Shown piece by piece: positions 18,571 through 27,744 of a DNA stretch of 64,000 nt. The DNA lies in NCBI GenBank assembly GCA_022574595.1, contig JACZRS010000017.1, positions 42,033 through 106,032 of the forward strand. The letters run 5' to 3'. The stretch comes from Planctomycetota bacterium (GTDB lineage Bacteria; Planctomycetota; Phycisphaerae; Phycisphaerales; SM1A02). Every line of letters starts with the position of its first letter. Positions within the stretch are counted from its first letter, which is position 1. Below the pieces are notes generated by a model that was not told where the DNA came from, did no database searches, and saw only the letters and a list, made by a program, of their open reading frames with translations. A program made the translations under genes and the position numbers.

Positions 18571-18613
18571 TTATCCACGACACACTGACAAAATCATGCA
18601 CCATGGTGGACAA
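18571..18613. promoter_or_regulatory. Two DnaA-box-like sites upstream of dnaA
   Basis: TTATCCACG (18571-18579) differs from the DnaA box TTATCCACA at one base. GGTGGACAA (18605-18613) is the inverse of TTGTCCACC, a weaker match. An AT-rich run (GATTTTTTTTTCG) follows. They could mediate autoregulation of dnaA or belong to an origin. Two sites are too few to call oriC. Confidence 0.45.
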
Positions 18614-18726
18614 GATTTTTTTTTCGTTACATACCTTGATGCTGCTTGCACTTGAGTGAAAGTTGATTAGTGAAATGCTTTTTGGCCCTTGTAAAAATGC
18701 GCAAACAACCTTAATCTCAATGCTCG

Positions 18727-20226
18727 ATGATCAAGCAAGAACTTATTGCCACAGAGAGAGATGATGCAGTGTCCCAAAGTGTTTGCACACAATCAGATAG
18801 TGATGTTCTTAAACAGGATTTAGTAAATAGAATCGGATCACATAAGTTTGAAATGTGGTTCGGCCAGACTGCTAAGCTTGACGCTAATGGAACAACCCTG
18901 GTAGTTACTTCCAGCAATCAGTTCGTAGCGGACTGGATTGAAGGTCACTTCTTAAATGATCTTAAGGCAACTGCGCGCAACGTTCTTGGCCAAAACGCTA
19001 CTGTTGAGCAAAAAATTGATTCTCAGATTTTTAGTTCAGACTCTGAGCTGGCGGACACTAAACACAATATAAAGTCCGCAAACAAGGGGACACCACAACC
19101 CACAGCACAGCTTGCAACTCGCCACAACTCTGCGCGTGCAAGTCGAGGACCGGCCAGGAAGCGACTGGAGGATTTCGTAGTAGGACCATCCAATGAATTG
19201 GCATACTGCGCAGCAAAACGCATTGCTGAGGAACGATCGGTACCACAGGTCTCGCCGCTATTTATTCATGGCGAATGTGGCGTAGGGAAAACTCATCTGC
19301 TTCAAGGCAGTGCTATAAGATTTGCTAGTCGCAAAGGGCCTAGCTCGTTTCGATATGTGACCGCAGAACAATTCACAAACGAATACATAACTGCGGTGCG
19401 AACTAATAAGCTGGATCGATTCCGCAAAAGTATGCGCTCATTGGATTTGCTGGCTATTGATGATGTTCACTTTCTTTCTAACAAGACCGCAACACAAAAC
19501 GAGTTTCTCTATACCCTTGATGCGATGAATCTTGCTGGATCCAGGGTGGTAATGGCATCGGATGAACATCCTCATCAAATGCGCTTTAACACCGCACTTA
19601 TCAGCAGATTCGTAGCGGGAATGGTTGTGGAAATTCAGCAGCCGGACCGCCAAACCAGATTGGAGCTGACAAAGCGACTGGCAGCTTCAAGGGGAATGAC
19701 TCTCACTGATGCAGCATCTCAGGCGATCGTAAGCCGATGTATTAGCTCTGTAAGAGAGATCCAAGGCGCCATCAACAAGCTTGCTGCTATTCGAACTCTG
19801 CGTGAATCGCAGGGCGACTCCAATGAAATTGGTACGCTTCTAATTGAACAGCTTTTTAGTGATAGCGCTTGGCGGCCAAGCACTCCGCTGAGGCTATCAA
19901 CCGTTATAGAGGTCATATGTGAAAGATTAGGAGTGAATCGTGCAGATCTTTTAGGATCTGGCAGACACCAGCGAGTTGTGCTTGCTAGAGGGCTGGTTGC
20001 ACATCTTGGTCGATCCATGACTACACTCAGCTATCCTGAAATCGCCCACGAACTTGGCAGGCGACATCATTCGACTGTCCATACAGCTGCCAAAAGGGTT
20101 TTAAGCCAGCTTAAAGGTCAAAAACGTATTGATCTCACAAGCGTAGGCTTACAAGCCAAGACAACACTAGCTGAACTTGTTGATGAGCTAAAACAGCAGA
20201 TCATTCGCTCAGCTTCTAAAGCCTAA
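18727..20226 (+). CDS. dnaA: Chromosomal replication initiator protein DnaA
   Basis: The 499-residue protein has domain I (KFEMWFGQTAKL...VADWIEGHF), a linker, an AAA+ domain with Walker A GECGVGKT (182-189) and Walker B LLAIDDVHFL, and domain IV with the DNA-binding signature GRRHHSTVHTAAKRV. DnaA opens the replication origin. dnaN, recF and gyrB are not next to it; a DegT-type aminotransferase follows instead. The length is on the long side because of the domain II linker. Confidence 0.96.
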   Translation: MIKQELIATERDDAVSQSVCTQSDSDVLKQDLVNRIGSHKFEMWFGQTAKLDANGTTLVVTSSNQFVADWIEGHFLNDLKATARNVLGQNATVEQKIDSQIFSSDSELADTKHNIKSANKGTPQPTAQLATRHNSARASRGPARKRLEDFVVGPSNELAYCAAKRIAEERSVPQVSPLFIHGECGVGKTHLLQGSAIRFASRKGPSSFRYVTAEQFTNEYITAVRTNKLDRFRKSMRSLDLLAIDDVHFLSNKTATQNEFLYTLDAMNLAGSRVVMASDEHPHQMRFNTALISRFVAGMVVEIQQPDRQTRLELTKRLAASRGMTLTDAASQAIVSRCISSVREIQGAINKLAAIRTLRESQGDSNEIGTLLIEQLFSDSAWRPSTPLRLSTVIEVICERLGVNRADLLGSGRHQRVVLARGLVAHLGRSMTTLSYPEIAHELGRRHHSTVHTAAKRVLSQLKGQKRIDLTSVGLQAKTTLAELVDELKQQIIRSASKA

Positions 20227-20264
20227 TGCATCAACTTACAGCTATGCAGAGTACTTTATAGTCT

Positions 20265-20301
20265 CTGAAATTGGCGCTTTGTTAGTAAAGCGCGGTTTCA
20301 G
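20265..20301. other. Two-part hairpin between dnaA and the aminotransferase gene
   Basis: CTGAAA/TTTCAG (outer) and GCGCTTT/AAAGCGC (inner) pair with a small internal loop and a 6-base apical loop. No T-run follows. It may be a weak terminator or mRNA 3'-end structure for dnaA. Confidence 0.5.
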
Positions 20302-20399
20302 GATACTGCCAAGGCTACGATCCGCTACACTGCACACATGCGCGCAACCTGCTGTTTGCTTCTTGACCTAAGTGTGGTCGCTAATTTCTTCGCTTACAC

Positions 20400-21596
20400 T
20401 TGAGTAAACTAACTATGCGAAGTTATAACTCGACTGATTCCATACCACTCGCTCAGCCAGACATAACAGAGGCTGAAGTCCGTTGCGTAGTAGATACCCT
20501 TAGAAGCGGCAGACTTAGTATTGGACCGCGCCTTGAAGAATTCGAACGACTAATTGCTTTGCGAATTGGTCGTCAACATGCGGTTGGGGTTAGTTCAGGA
20601 ACCGCAGGCTTGCATCTTGCACTTCTGGCTCTGGGTATTGGTGAAGGTGATGAAGTCATAACCCCAGCCTTTAGCTTCGCTGCCTCCGCCAACTGTATTT
20701 TATACGTTGGCGCCAAACCTGTATTTATAGATTGTGATCCACGTTCACTTAATATGCGCCCAAATGATGTTGAAAAACACATCACAGAAAAAACCAAAGC
20801 AATTATCGGCGTCGAAGTCTTTGGTAATCCCATGGGGATGGACCGACTTGCAGCTATTTCAAGCAAATACGAATTACCACTTGTCGAAGATTGCTGCGAA
20901 GGCTTGGGCGGGCGACATAATGATGAGCCAATAGGTAGATATGGAAGAGTCGGCGTATTTGGATTCTACCCCAACAAGCAAATCACAACCGGTGAAGGCG
21001 GGATGATAGTTACGGATGATGATCGAATTGCTCAAAGATGTAGATCACTTCGTAATCAAGGTCGCTCTGCTTCAACAACACAAGATGGACCCGGATTAGG
21101 AGGATCTTGGCTAGCTCACGAGAGACTCGGATACAACTACCGCCTAAGCGAAATTCATGCAGCGCTGGGCTGCGCCCAGATGCGACGCCTGGATGAACTG
21201 ATTGAAGCCAGACAGCGCGTCGCAGCAGCTTACACACGCAGGCTTATGGGCAACACGGATATTATTCTTCCAACGATTGAACCAGACACTTTTATGAGTT
21301 GGTTCGTTTATGTGATTCGCTTGTCAGATCGCTTCACAGCTGATGATCGCAACACAATCATCGAAGGCCTGCGCCGCCACGATGTAGGAGCAGCAGACTA
21401 CTTCCCCCCTATTCCTCTGCTACCATACTTCCAGCAACAGTTCGGCTACAAGCCCGGCGATTTCCCAATTGCTGAATCAGTAAGCCATCGCACAATTGCA
21501 TTACCATTTTTTTCAACAATAACCGATCGCGAAATAGATCTGGTTTGCCAAACACTGGAATTGATGATGACGCGCATTGCCTTTGCGCGAAGCTAA
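20400..21596 (+). CDS. DegT/DnrJ/EryC1/StrS-type PLP aminotransferase
   Basis: The protein has 398 residues from a TTG at 20400, or 393 from the ATG at 20415; neither has a convincing ribosome site. The family pattern is clear: IPLAQPDITEAE at the start, GVSSGTAGLHLAL, VEDCCEGLGG, and the PLP lysine in FYPNKQITTGEGGM (K193). Such enzymes aminate nucleotide-linked keto-sugars for lipopolysaccharide, glycan or flagellin glycosylation. Its 3' end overlaps the end of flbD by four bases. A role in flagellin glycosylation is only suggested by this location. Confidence 0.88.
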   Translation: MSKLTMRSYNSTDSIPLAQPDITEAEVRCVVDTLRSGRLSIGPRLEEFERLIALRIGRQHAVGVSSGTAGLHLALLALGIGEGDEVITPAFSFAASANCILYVGAKPVFIDCDPRSLNMRPNDVEKHITEKTKAIIGVEVFGNPMGMDRLAAISSKYELPLVEDCCEGLGGRHNDEPIGRYGRVGVFGFYPNKQITTGEGGMIVTDDDRIAQRCRSLRNQGRSASTTQDGPGLGGSWLAHERLGYNYRLSEIHAALGCAQMRRLDELIEARQRVAAAYTRRLMGNTDIILPTIEPDTFMSWFVYVIRLSDRFTADDRNTIIEGLRRHDVGAADYFPPIPLLPYFQQQFGYKPGDFPIAESVSHRTIALPFFSTITDREIDLVCQTLELMMTRIAFARS

Positions 21597-21790
21597 GAAG
21601 GCGGCATAAGTGTTCGCATACTTCGGCCGTATTCGATCGCCCGTTCCACTATCTCATTCATGGTTTCTTTTACGATTATGTGATCCCCGTTGATTAAAGT
21701 AATTGTTGCATCGGGATTTTCCTCGATGCTGCGAATAAGTTCCGCATTAACCACCATAGGCTTACCATTTAATCGGGTGACAAGAATCAT
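21593..21790 (-). CDS. flbD: Flagellar protein FlbD
   Basis: The 65-residue protein begins MILVTRLNGKPMVVN and ends ERAIEYGRSMRTL, typical of FlbD, which is usually 60-75 residues. The open frame extends upstream to 21973 into flgE, but the FlbD homology fixes the start at 21790. In other bacteria flbD sits between flgE and motA; here it closes the flagellar run and no mot gene follows. A 7-bp hairpin (CGTAGGG/CCCTACG, 21806-21824) lies in its leader. Confidence 0.9.
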   Translation of the reverse strand: MILVTRLNGKPMVVNAELIRSIEENPDATITLINGDHIIVKETMNEIVERAIEYGRSMRTLMPPS

Positions 21791-21887
21791 GACATCAAGT
21801 TTAGCCGTAGGGCTTGACCCTACGCGGTATGGAAGAAGGCACTTGGCACTAGGCACTAGGTAAGAAAAAAACAAAGAAAAGTAAAAT

Positions 21888-23678
21888 TTACCGGCCGAGA
21901 ACCAGTAGCTGCTGAATAAGGTCATTAGTCGTTGTGATAATTCTACTTGACGCGGAATAGCCCGTTGATGCAAGAATCAGATTAATGAATTCCTGCGAAA
22001 GATCGACGTTGGATAGTTCAAGAGCGCCACCGATCAGCCGTCCCGTTCCGAATTCAAGCGGACTGGTAATCAGCGCAGTACCAGAGTTTGGGCCAGCCCT
22101 AAACAGATTGTTACCTGAATCCACCAGACCTTCCGGGTTGGAAAATTTTGCCAGGGCAAGTTGGCCAATGTTTCGAGTCAGGCCGTTGGTAAATGAACCC
22201 GAAATTGTGCCATCTTCACCAATTGAAAATCCACTAAGTGTTCCAATCGGTGAACCATCCTGAAAGACCGCAGCTAGAACACTGGTTGTATCAGTTAAAG
22301 CGGTAATCGCATCCGTTCCATCATCGAAACTCATTGATACTGATAAAGGACTTGTCGCACCATTACCGCGTACCAATGAGAATGATTGGTTGGTAGCGGA
22401 AACGAAGCGGCCGCTGGAATCAAACGTTACAACCCCAAGTCCCACGACGCGATCCAATGCATCGTTATCCGAACTCTCCGCTACGAATTCCCAAATTGAG
22501 CCTGATCCCGGGATGGTGGCCTGAAGTACAAACGTCAAGTCAACCGTGGTTGCTGTACCTAATGAGTCGTAAACGATAAAACTAGTGCGAACTGACTCAC
22601 CGTCAGCCGCGTTGGCCTTTGACATACTAAACGGCTGAGATAGAGGAGTACCAACCGGCACACCCGCGTAGGTAACTGCCTGGTCTGAGATATCGAACGC
22701 CAGGTCTTGTACTGTCCCTTCGTTACCTTTGATAACAAGTTGGCCTGTAACATTATTTATCGTTACCGAGCCGCCTAGTGTTTGTGAGTTGATAGTAGTT
22801 CCATCGATACCCAATACTTGATCGAGGAATACCAGGTAGTCGTTCATAGTTGTGCCAAAATCATCAACACCCGCTGCTGCTGCTTGTGCTGAAGTCATGA
22901 ACCCGAAGGTATGTGATCCCAGATCCTTACCACCTTTTTCGACACCACTTACAGTGATGATTGCTTGCGCTCCGCCTTCAATAACAACACTAGAGCCGCC
23001 CACACCATCATCAACGTACAAACTAAATGCAGGATTTGTCAGATCAAGAGTACCATCCATCTCAGTACCGCCACCTAGTCCTGGATCTGTAAAAAACGCC
23101 TTTGATGTATGCACTGAACCCGTAGTTGCAACAACGCCCGAAGGATTGACGTTACCATTGAAACGAACTTCTTTGGTTGATTCTGCCAAAGTCAGCGTTC
23201 CAACAGGAATGTTAAGTGGAACAAGATTGCCAACAATTATGTCAAACTGTTCATCAACCGCAAAGCCCATGACTCTAGCACCGCTGATAGTTACCAGATC
23301 GTTAACTGCGTTTCGTTGCAGAGAACCTGCCCGCGTAAAAAATCGCTCACCGGCTTTATCCACGATTAGAAAGCCATCGCCTTCAATTGCCACATCGGTG
23401 GCAACACCGGTTGCGCTGATCGAGCCATTATTAAAGTTGCGCTGTGTACCGGCAATGGAAACACCTAAGCCGATCTGTCCCGGGTTGGTGCCGCCTGTAC
23501 TATCACCTGGTGAAGTACCAAGCGAGAAGTTGCGACTAAAGGTAGGCGAGAATATCATGCGATTGGACTTGAACGCAATAGTATTGACGTTGGCAATGTT
23601 ATTACCAATTACTTCCAGATTGCGCGCATTGGCGGCTAAGCCTGATAACCCTGTAAACATTGCAACATTTGAGGCCAT
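21888..23678 (-). CDS. flgE: Flagellar hook protein FlgE
   Basis: The 596-residue protein has the N-terminal rod/hook signature (FTGLSGLAANARNLEVIGNNIANVNT) and FlgE-type D0/Dc ends (ELSNVDLSQEFINLILASTGY...). It also has VAIEGDGFLIV and a long variable middle. It assembles into the flexible hook outside the cell. Standard FlgE is about 400 residues, so the middle region is enlarged. GGAG precedes the ATG (AAGGAGATTCCC). A perfect inverted repeat lies just upstream. Confidence 0.93.
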   Translation of the reverse strand: MASNVAMFTGLSGLAANARNLEVIGNNIANVNTIAFKSNRMIFSPTFSRNFSLGTSPGDSTGGTNPGQIGLGVSIAGTQRNFNNGSISATGVATDVAIEGDGFLIVDKAGERFFTRAGSLQRNAVNDLVTISGARVMGFAVDEQFDIIVGNLVPLNIPVGTLTLAESTKEVRFNGNVNPSGVVATTGSVHTSKAFFTDPGLGGGTEMDGTLDLTNPAFSLYVDDGVGGSSVVIEGGAQAIITVSGVEKGGKDLGSHTFGFMTSAQAAAAGVDDFGTTMNDYLVFLDQVLGIDGTTINSQTLGGSVTINNVTGQLVIKGNEGTVQDLAFDISDQAVTYAGVPVGTPLSQPFSMSKANAADGESVRTSFIVYDSLGTATTVDLTFVLQATIPGSGSIWEFVAESSDNDALDRVVGLGVVTFDSSGRFVSATNQSFSLVRGNGATSPLSVSMSFDDGTDAITALTDTTSVLAAVFQDGSPIGTLSGFSIGEDGTISGSFTNGLTRNIGQLALAKFSNPEGLVDSGNNLFRAGPNSGTALITSPLEFGTGRLIGGALELSNVDLSQEFINLILASTGYSASSRIITTTNDLIQQLLVLGR

Positions 23679-23692
23679 GGGAATCTCCTTGT

Positions 23693-23722
23693 ATCAGTTA
23701 CCGTCATATTCTGGTAACTGAT
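23693..23722. other. Perfect 10-bp inverted repeat upstream of flgE
   Basis: ATCAGTTACC and GGTAACTGAT are separated by 10 bases and lie between the flgE ribosome site and the stop of the preceding gene. It could be an mRNA hairpin that affects hook protein translation, a processing site, or a regulator site. Confidence 0.6.
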
Positions 23723-23729
23723 GAATAAT

Positions 23730-24239
23730 TCATGCGATCTTTTGCGAGGGTTGCGGGGGCTGTTGTGTTTGCTCAAGCTGTTGTAATACACCAGGCGGCG
23801 CTATTCGATTTCCAGGCGGACCCAAAATCGACTGCGGCTGCTCACCCTCGGCCGGCACATAAACTGCGGTATCTATATTCTTAATTATTGAAGCTTGATG
23901 CTCAACCGAAAGCTCAGCTTCAACTGTTCGCTTGGCAATATCCATTACAAAACCTCGGCCATCCATTAGCATTAACACTTTTTGGGCACCGGTAGCTTCT
24001 GCGCGATCTGCGGCTACTGAAAGCCGATCAATCTGTTCACTATCAAGCGGTTCGTTTACATCACAAGCGCAATTAACCTGCCTGCCACTCTCAATCGAGC
24101 CTTTAGATGCTAACGAAAGCAATTCGTTAAAACTCTGATTTTCGAGTGTTGTCTGCGGCTTGCCTAAGCGCGCCGGTGCAGCGCCCGGCCTTACTGCCGG
24201 TTCAAGCTGCCTGAGAAGTTGTGATGCGTCAACTGTCAT
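23730..24239 (-). CDS. Flagellar operon protein, TIGR02530-like
   Basis: The 169-residue protein has the TIGR02530 core: DRLSVAADRAEATGAQKVLMLMDGRG... leading to a strand/turn IIKNIDTAVYVP. These proteins are known from flagellar operons, placed between flgD and flgE as here. The role is not established; proximity suggests hook assembly. The N-terminal ~60 residues and the C-terminal Gln/Pro tail are low in complexity. The usual SxHAxxRL stretch is less well preserved (ENQSFNELLSLAS region). Confidence 0.72.
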   Translation of the reverse strand: MTVDASQLLRQLEPAVRPGAAPARLGKPQTTLENQSFNELLSLASKGSIESGRQVNCACDVNEPLDSEQIDRLSVAADRAEATGAQKVLMLMDGRGFVMDIAKRTVEAELSVEHQASIIKNIDTAVYVPAEGEQPQSILGPPGNRIAPPGVLQQLEQTQQPPQPSQKIA

Positions 24240-24248
24240 ATAAGATCA

Positions 24249-24707
24249 TCAACCTGCATTTGTTCCCACTCCAGTGGTGGGCTTAGGAACCGCCGCTGAA
24301 ATAGTGTCAATAGACTCAAACGGAATCGAGTATCCGTTATCAAGTTTGATAGCAATCGTCTCGCCTTCACGAGATATTGACACAACATTACCTTCAACTG
24401 CATCGCTATTAATTGTTAATCCTGTTACGTGCTTTCCAATTAAGTTGCTCGCTGCTGCCAGTTGGTTTTCAGTAACCAGTGATTTGAGCTGCTCAATTAA
24501 CTGCATATCAGATTCAATTGATCTAATAGAGCTTATTTGTTGCAGCAGCGCACCAGAATCGTTGGGGGCAAGAGGATCCTGATTGGCTAGCTCTGTAAAA
24601 ATGATTCGAATGAAATCCTCGGACGACATATCGCTAAAGCGATTGACCGATGTGGACTGCAATGCTGAATCAACCGGACTTGTTGCGGGAATCTGTGTCA
24701 TATTCAA
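24249..24707 (-). CDS. flgD: Flagellar hook assembly protein FlgD
   Basis: The 152-residue protein has the FlgD N-terminus: DFIRIIFTELANQDPLAPNDSGALLQQISSIRSIE resembles the family's FLxLLxxQLxxQDPxxPxxxxxxxxQxAxxS. A short C-terminal beta part (VVSISREGETIAIKLDNG) follows, shorter than in enteric FlgD (~230). FlgD caps the growing hook. The start overlaps the fliK stop by 4 bases, indicating translational coupling. Confidence 0.9.
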   Translation of the reverse strand: MNMTQIPATSPVDSALQSTSVNRFSDMSSEDFIRIIFTELANQDPLAPNDSGALLQQISSIRSIESDMQLIEQLKSLVTENQLAAASNLIGKHVTGLTINSDAVEGNVVSISREGETIAIKLDNGYSIPFESIDTISAAVPKPTTGVGTNAG

Positions 24708-26569
24708 TCAGCTCCTACTGGCTGAGGATTCAAATCAAAGACTGCATGTTCGTTGGCCAATAAACGCGATCTGTAGCTCATAAAATCTTGTGACTGCTCA
24801 TCACGACGACCCCTGGATTCGCCTTGAGCGGAATCGTGTTGCTGCCGTTGTTGCGAAGCTTGCTGATCAGATTCGTGGCGTGCGCTTTGAGTATTAGTTT
24901 GTTGTGGCGTTGTTTGCACGGTAAGTCTCTCCACTGTCAAGCCTTGTCCCTGTAAAGCAGATCTAAGTGTTGCAAGTGATCTTTCAAGCAATGCTTGTGC
25001 CTGCGGTGTTTGGACTTGGAAATTCGCGGTCACAATGCCTTTCACAATTGACATTTGTATGCGCAATTGCCCCAAATCAGGAGGATCAAGCCTCATTGTC
25101 AAAACACCGCCGCGCTGATTTAGTGTTGCGGTCAGGCCGCGCAAAATTCGCGCTTGCGCAGGATCTTGTAAGGAATCTGCGCTAGAGTTAGGCAGGTTAA
25201 GCGTTTGTCCTTCTGCACCGTTGGTAACTGAAACACTGCCAGGAATCACTTGAACCACTGGCTTGGCTTGCACCTGAACTGTTACAGGTTGACCCGTGGC
25301 GTTTTCAACTCGAATTGCTGCATCAATTTGAGCGGCACGCGCTGAAGCAGCACTACGCGATGATGTGGTTTCTTGCGTTGGCGGCAAGTTTGTCTTTGCT
25401 TGCTGTTGGGACGTTGACTTTACCTTTGGTTCATCAGTTCGTGGCTCGGAATATCCTTTACCTGCAGGTTTATCTTCTGTTGATGCTTGCTGCTGATCTT
25501 GGCCAACCGTTACTTGTGTAGTTTGATTTACCTGGGCATTTGCCTGTGTATTGGACTGCGCATTTGCCTGGGAGTTCGAAGGTGCAGCTGGCCGAACATC
25601 AGTCTGAACTGGTTGATCTTCTGTTCGCGCGTTTGTAGGAATAATAGTATCTTGACTTACCTGTGGCTGCGCAGAGATCGGCTCATGCTTATCGTTTGGG
25701 CTATTAGCGCCTACTTGATTTGAATCACTTGAATTACCCTCAGAGGATTGTTGAGACGATTGAGCTTGTACTTGATTCGTCTTTGCATTATCTTCAACTA
25801 CAACAGTTTGGGATGATGATTGGCTTTGATTAGAAACCCTTACGGTCACTTTTGAAGTACGGTCATCGCCGGAATCTGATGAGCGTTCATCTCTGACTGG
25901 TTCAGATGCTGAGTTTACTGGCTCAGCAGGCAAGGATGTCTGCGATTCATTATCAACGGGTATTTCAGGCTCAACAACTACCTCTTTGTGCGTTGGCTTT
26001 ACATGAATTGGAGACTCAACAACAACTTCATCTGATGATATGGCTGGCTCGAAGATCTCTGGCGGTATAACAATTTCAGAATCGTTAGATTCCTGATTAG
26101 AATCTTCGACCTTCGGCTTATTATTCGGCTCTACCAGAACGTCCTGGGCATCGCTAGTGTCAGTCTCGGCAGACTGTGCAGGGCGACTTTGCGCGGTATC
26201 TGCATATTCTTGCGCATTTGTCTCATCAGATTCAAAGTGGCGCGCATCATCCGCGATGGCTGAAGATTTATCTGCTAACTTGTCCGCAAACTTTTCTTTC
26301 TCACCACCATTTTCAGACCGATTCGGCGCATCATTGCTTTGACGGCTAACAAAGTTTGAATTCGTTTCCCGCAACTCGTTTGTGCTGGGAGTGGGAGTTT
26401 TATACGTTTCTTGCGGTAAATCGCGCGTTTTCGTTTGCTGCTGATCTTTGATTATTTGCGAAAACGGTTGCGACGCAGGCTGAGTGGTTCTTATAAATGC
26501 AGGAATAGGATCGCGCTGCGGCGAGGCCTTAATAGGGAACTGATCATGGATTGGAAGCAGAGTTTGCAT
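24704..26569 (-). CDS. fliK: Flagellar hook-length control protein FliK
   Basis: The 621-residue protein is mostly disordered and rich in Ser, Gln, Asn, Asp and Thr. Its C-terminal FliK domain (about residues 490-575) reads GGVLTMRLDPPDLGQLRIQM...VERLTVQ. FliK measures hook length and switches export from hook to filament. I start at the ATG at 26569; the longer frame to 26605 adds 12 codons within the upstream gene's 3' end. It overlaps that gene by 26 bases. The long, low-complexity ruler region fits a long hook. Confidence 0.88.
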   Translation of the reverse strand: MQTLLPIHDQFPIKASPQRDPIPAFIRTTQPASQPFSQIIKDQQQTKTRDLPQETYKTPTPSTNELRETNSNFVSRQSNDAPNRSENGGEKEKFADKLADKSSAIADDARHFESDETNAQEYADTAQSRPAQSAETDTSDAQDVLVEPNNKPKVEDSNQESNDSEIVIPPEIFEPAISSDEVVVESPIHVKPTHKEVVVEPEIPVDNESQTSLPAEPVNSASEPVRDERSSDSGDDRTSKVTVRVSNQSQSSSQTVVVEDNAKTNQVQAQSSQQSSEGNSSDSNQVGANSPNDKHEPISAQPQVSQDTIIPTNARTEDQPVQTDVRPAAPSNSQANAQSNTQANAQVNQTTQVTVGQDQQQASTEDKPAGKGYSEPRTDEPKVKSTSQQQAKTNLPPTQETTSSRSAASARAAQIDAAIRVENATGQPVTVQVQAKPVVQVIPGSVSVTNGAEGQTLNLPNSSADSLQDPAQARILRGLTATLNQRGGVLTMRLDPPDLGQLRIQMSIVKGIVTANFQVQTPQAQALLERSLATLRSALQGQGLTVERLTVQTTPQQTNTQSARHESDQQASQQRQQHDSAQGESRGRRDEQSQDFMSYRSRLLANEHAVFDLNPQPVGAD

Positions 26570-27263
26570 CGTCAAGATTCTCAGAATCCTCAGCACCTGT
26601 ACCAAAGACTCTAAGTTTCTCTTGCAATTGCGTTGCCAAAATCATTTCCTCAGGTGTTTTGAAAGCTTTTAGAATCTTGGCTGCATTTCGAGGATTCATG
26701 GCGTCAAGATATGAAACTGCCTGATCGATATTGCCGGCTGTTACTAGATTTGTAAGCATTTGCTTGCTTTGTTTTGGCGAAAGTGACTCATATATTTTTA
26801 CTGTTTGAGCGAATTGTTCATCAGCCTTACGTTTTCGCTCAGCAATTGTATCCTTATCCCAAGCCGCTTTCATTTGTGCAAACTCTGTTTTTTCCTTATC
26901 AAGAAGCTCACGCTCGTTATCAATCATCTGCAAACTCAATTTACGTGTATCTTCCAGATTTCGCGCTGCCTGATCGGATTGTGTTTTGTGCGCTCTATTT
27001 ATTGCCAGCGAAGTCTGACTGGAAAACGGCGGATTGTCGCGCATTGCAAGCTCATCTTGCTCATTAATCTTCTGCTGCGCATCAATATCTGCTTGCTTAG
27101 CAGTAAACTTCGCCTGTGGCATCGTCATTGAAAACAGCGCACGCACCTCATCTATGCGATCTCTATTGAGCCGATCAGATTGCCACAGCCAACCAATGAA
27201 CATTATGAAAGCCAGGAAATGAATGACTGAAAGAAAACTAATAATAGTCCATAACTTCTTCAT
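26544..27263 (-). CDS. MotE-like / MgtE-N domain flagellar protein
   Basis: The 239-residue protein has an N-terminal membrane helix (IISFLSVIHFLAFIMFIGWLW) and a long charged coiled coil (about 95-155). A C-terminal helical domain follows (YESLSPKQSKQMLTNLV...SYLDAMNPRNAAKILKAF), similar to the N-domain of MgtE and to MotE. MotE-type proteins support the stator and lie beside fliJ in other bacteria, as here. It overlaps fliJ by 4 bases and fliK by 26. Confidence 0.78.
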   Translation of the reverse strand: MKKLWTIISFLSVIHFLAFIMFIGWLWQSDRLNRDRIDEVRALFSMTMPQAKFTAKQADIDAQQKINEQDELAMRDNPPFSSQTSLAINRAHKTQSDQAARNLEDTRKLSLQMIDNERELLDKEKTEFAQMKAAWDKDTIAERKRKADEQFAQTVKIYESLSPKQSKQMLTNLVTAGNIDQAVSYLDAMNPRNAAKILKAFKTPEEMILATQLQEKLRVFGTGAEDSENLDDANSASNP

Positions 27264-27712
27264 AATGTAGGCTCCTTGCGCGCAGCTGCGATAACTGCCA
27301 ATTCATCCATGGCGGCGATTTCCGCTTTAGCTTCATCGGCTTTATATTGTTGGTAACGCTTTTCACGCACAAGTTCGATAGCTCTGCGACTGCGAGCTGC
27401 TTCGATCAATTTCCCTCTAGCTACAAATAACCTGTTGTGAACGCCCGCAAGCTCCAGCACAATTCTTTGTGCATCGCGCATAATTTGCTGAGCCATATTA
27501 GCTCTATATCGCAAAGAGCTGACATCGATTGATCCGGACAATTGATCGCGCAATTCCTCTTTCCCGCCAGTAAGGCTAATTTGCTTAACCCGCAATTTAT
27601 CTTCTAACTTTATGCGCTCTCGCTCTATCTGGGCAACTGCCAATTGAAACTTTTGTTCAACTCTACTTCGCGCTTTTAGCAAGGGTTCGAGTTTAAATAC
27701 AAAGCGTGCCAT
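27260..27712 (-). CDS. fliJ: Flagellar export protein FliJ
   Basis: The 150-residue protein is a single long coiled coil beginning FVFKLEPLLKARSRVEQKFQLAVAQ, the usual FliJ start. FliJ sits inside the FliI hexamer and links it to the export gate. It starts 32 bases after fliI and overlaps the next gene by 4 bases (ATGA). Confidence 0.88.
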   Translation of the reverse strand: MARFVFKLEPLLKARSRVEQKFQLAVAQIERERIKLEDKLRVKQISLTGGKEELRDQLSGSIDVSSLRYRANMAQQIMRDAQRIVLELAGVHNRLFVARGKLIEAARSRRAIELVREKRYQQYKADEAKAEIAAMDELAVIAAARKEPTL

Positions 27713-27744
27713 GGAATTTTAGTCCGCAGATTTCACTGCATTTA

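Noticed and set aside
21791..21973. N-terminal extension of FlbD
   Set aside because: It overlaps the 3' end of flgE and is not FlbD-like; FlbD homology begins at 21790.
22852..23721. Plus-strand open frame of 289 codons antisense to flgE
   Set aside because: It lies wholly opposite a clear flagellar gene, has no recognisable family and looks like a frame shadow.
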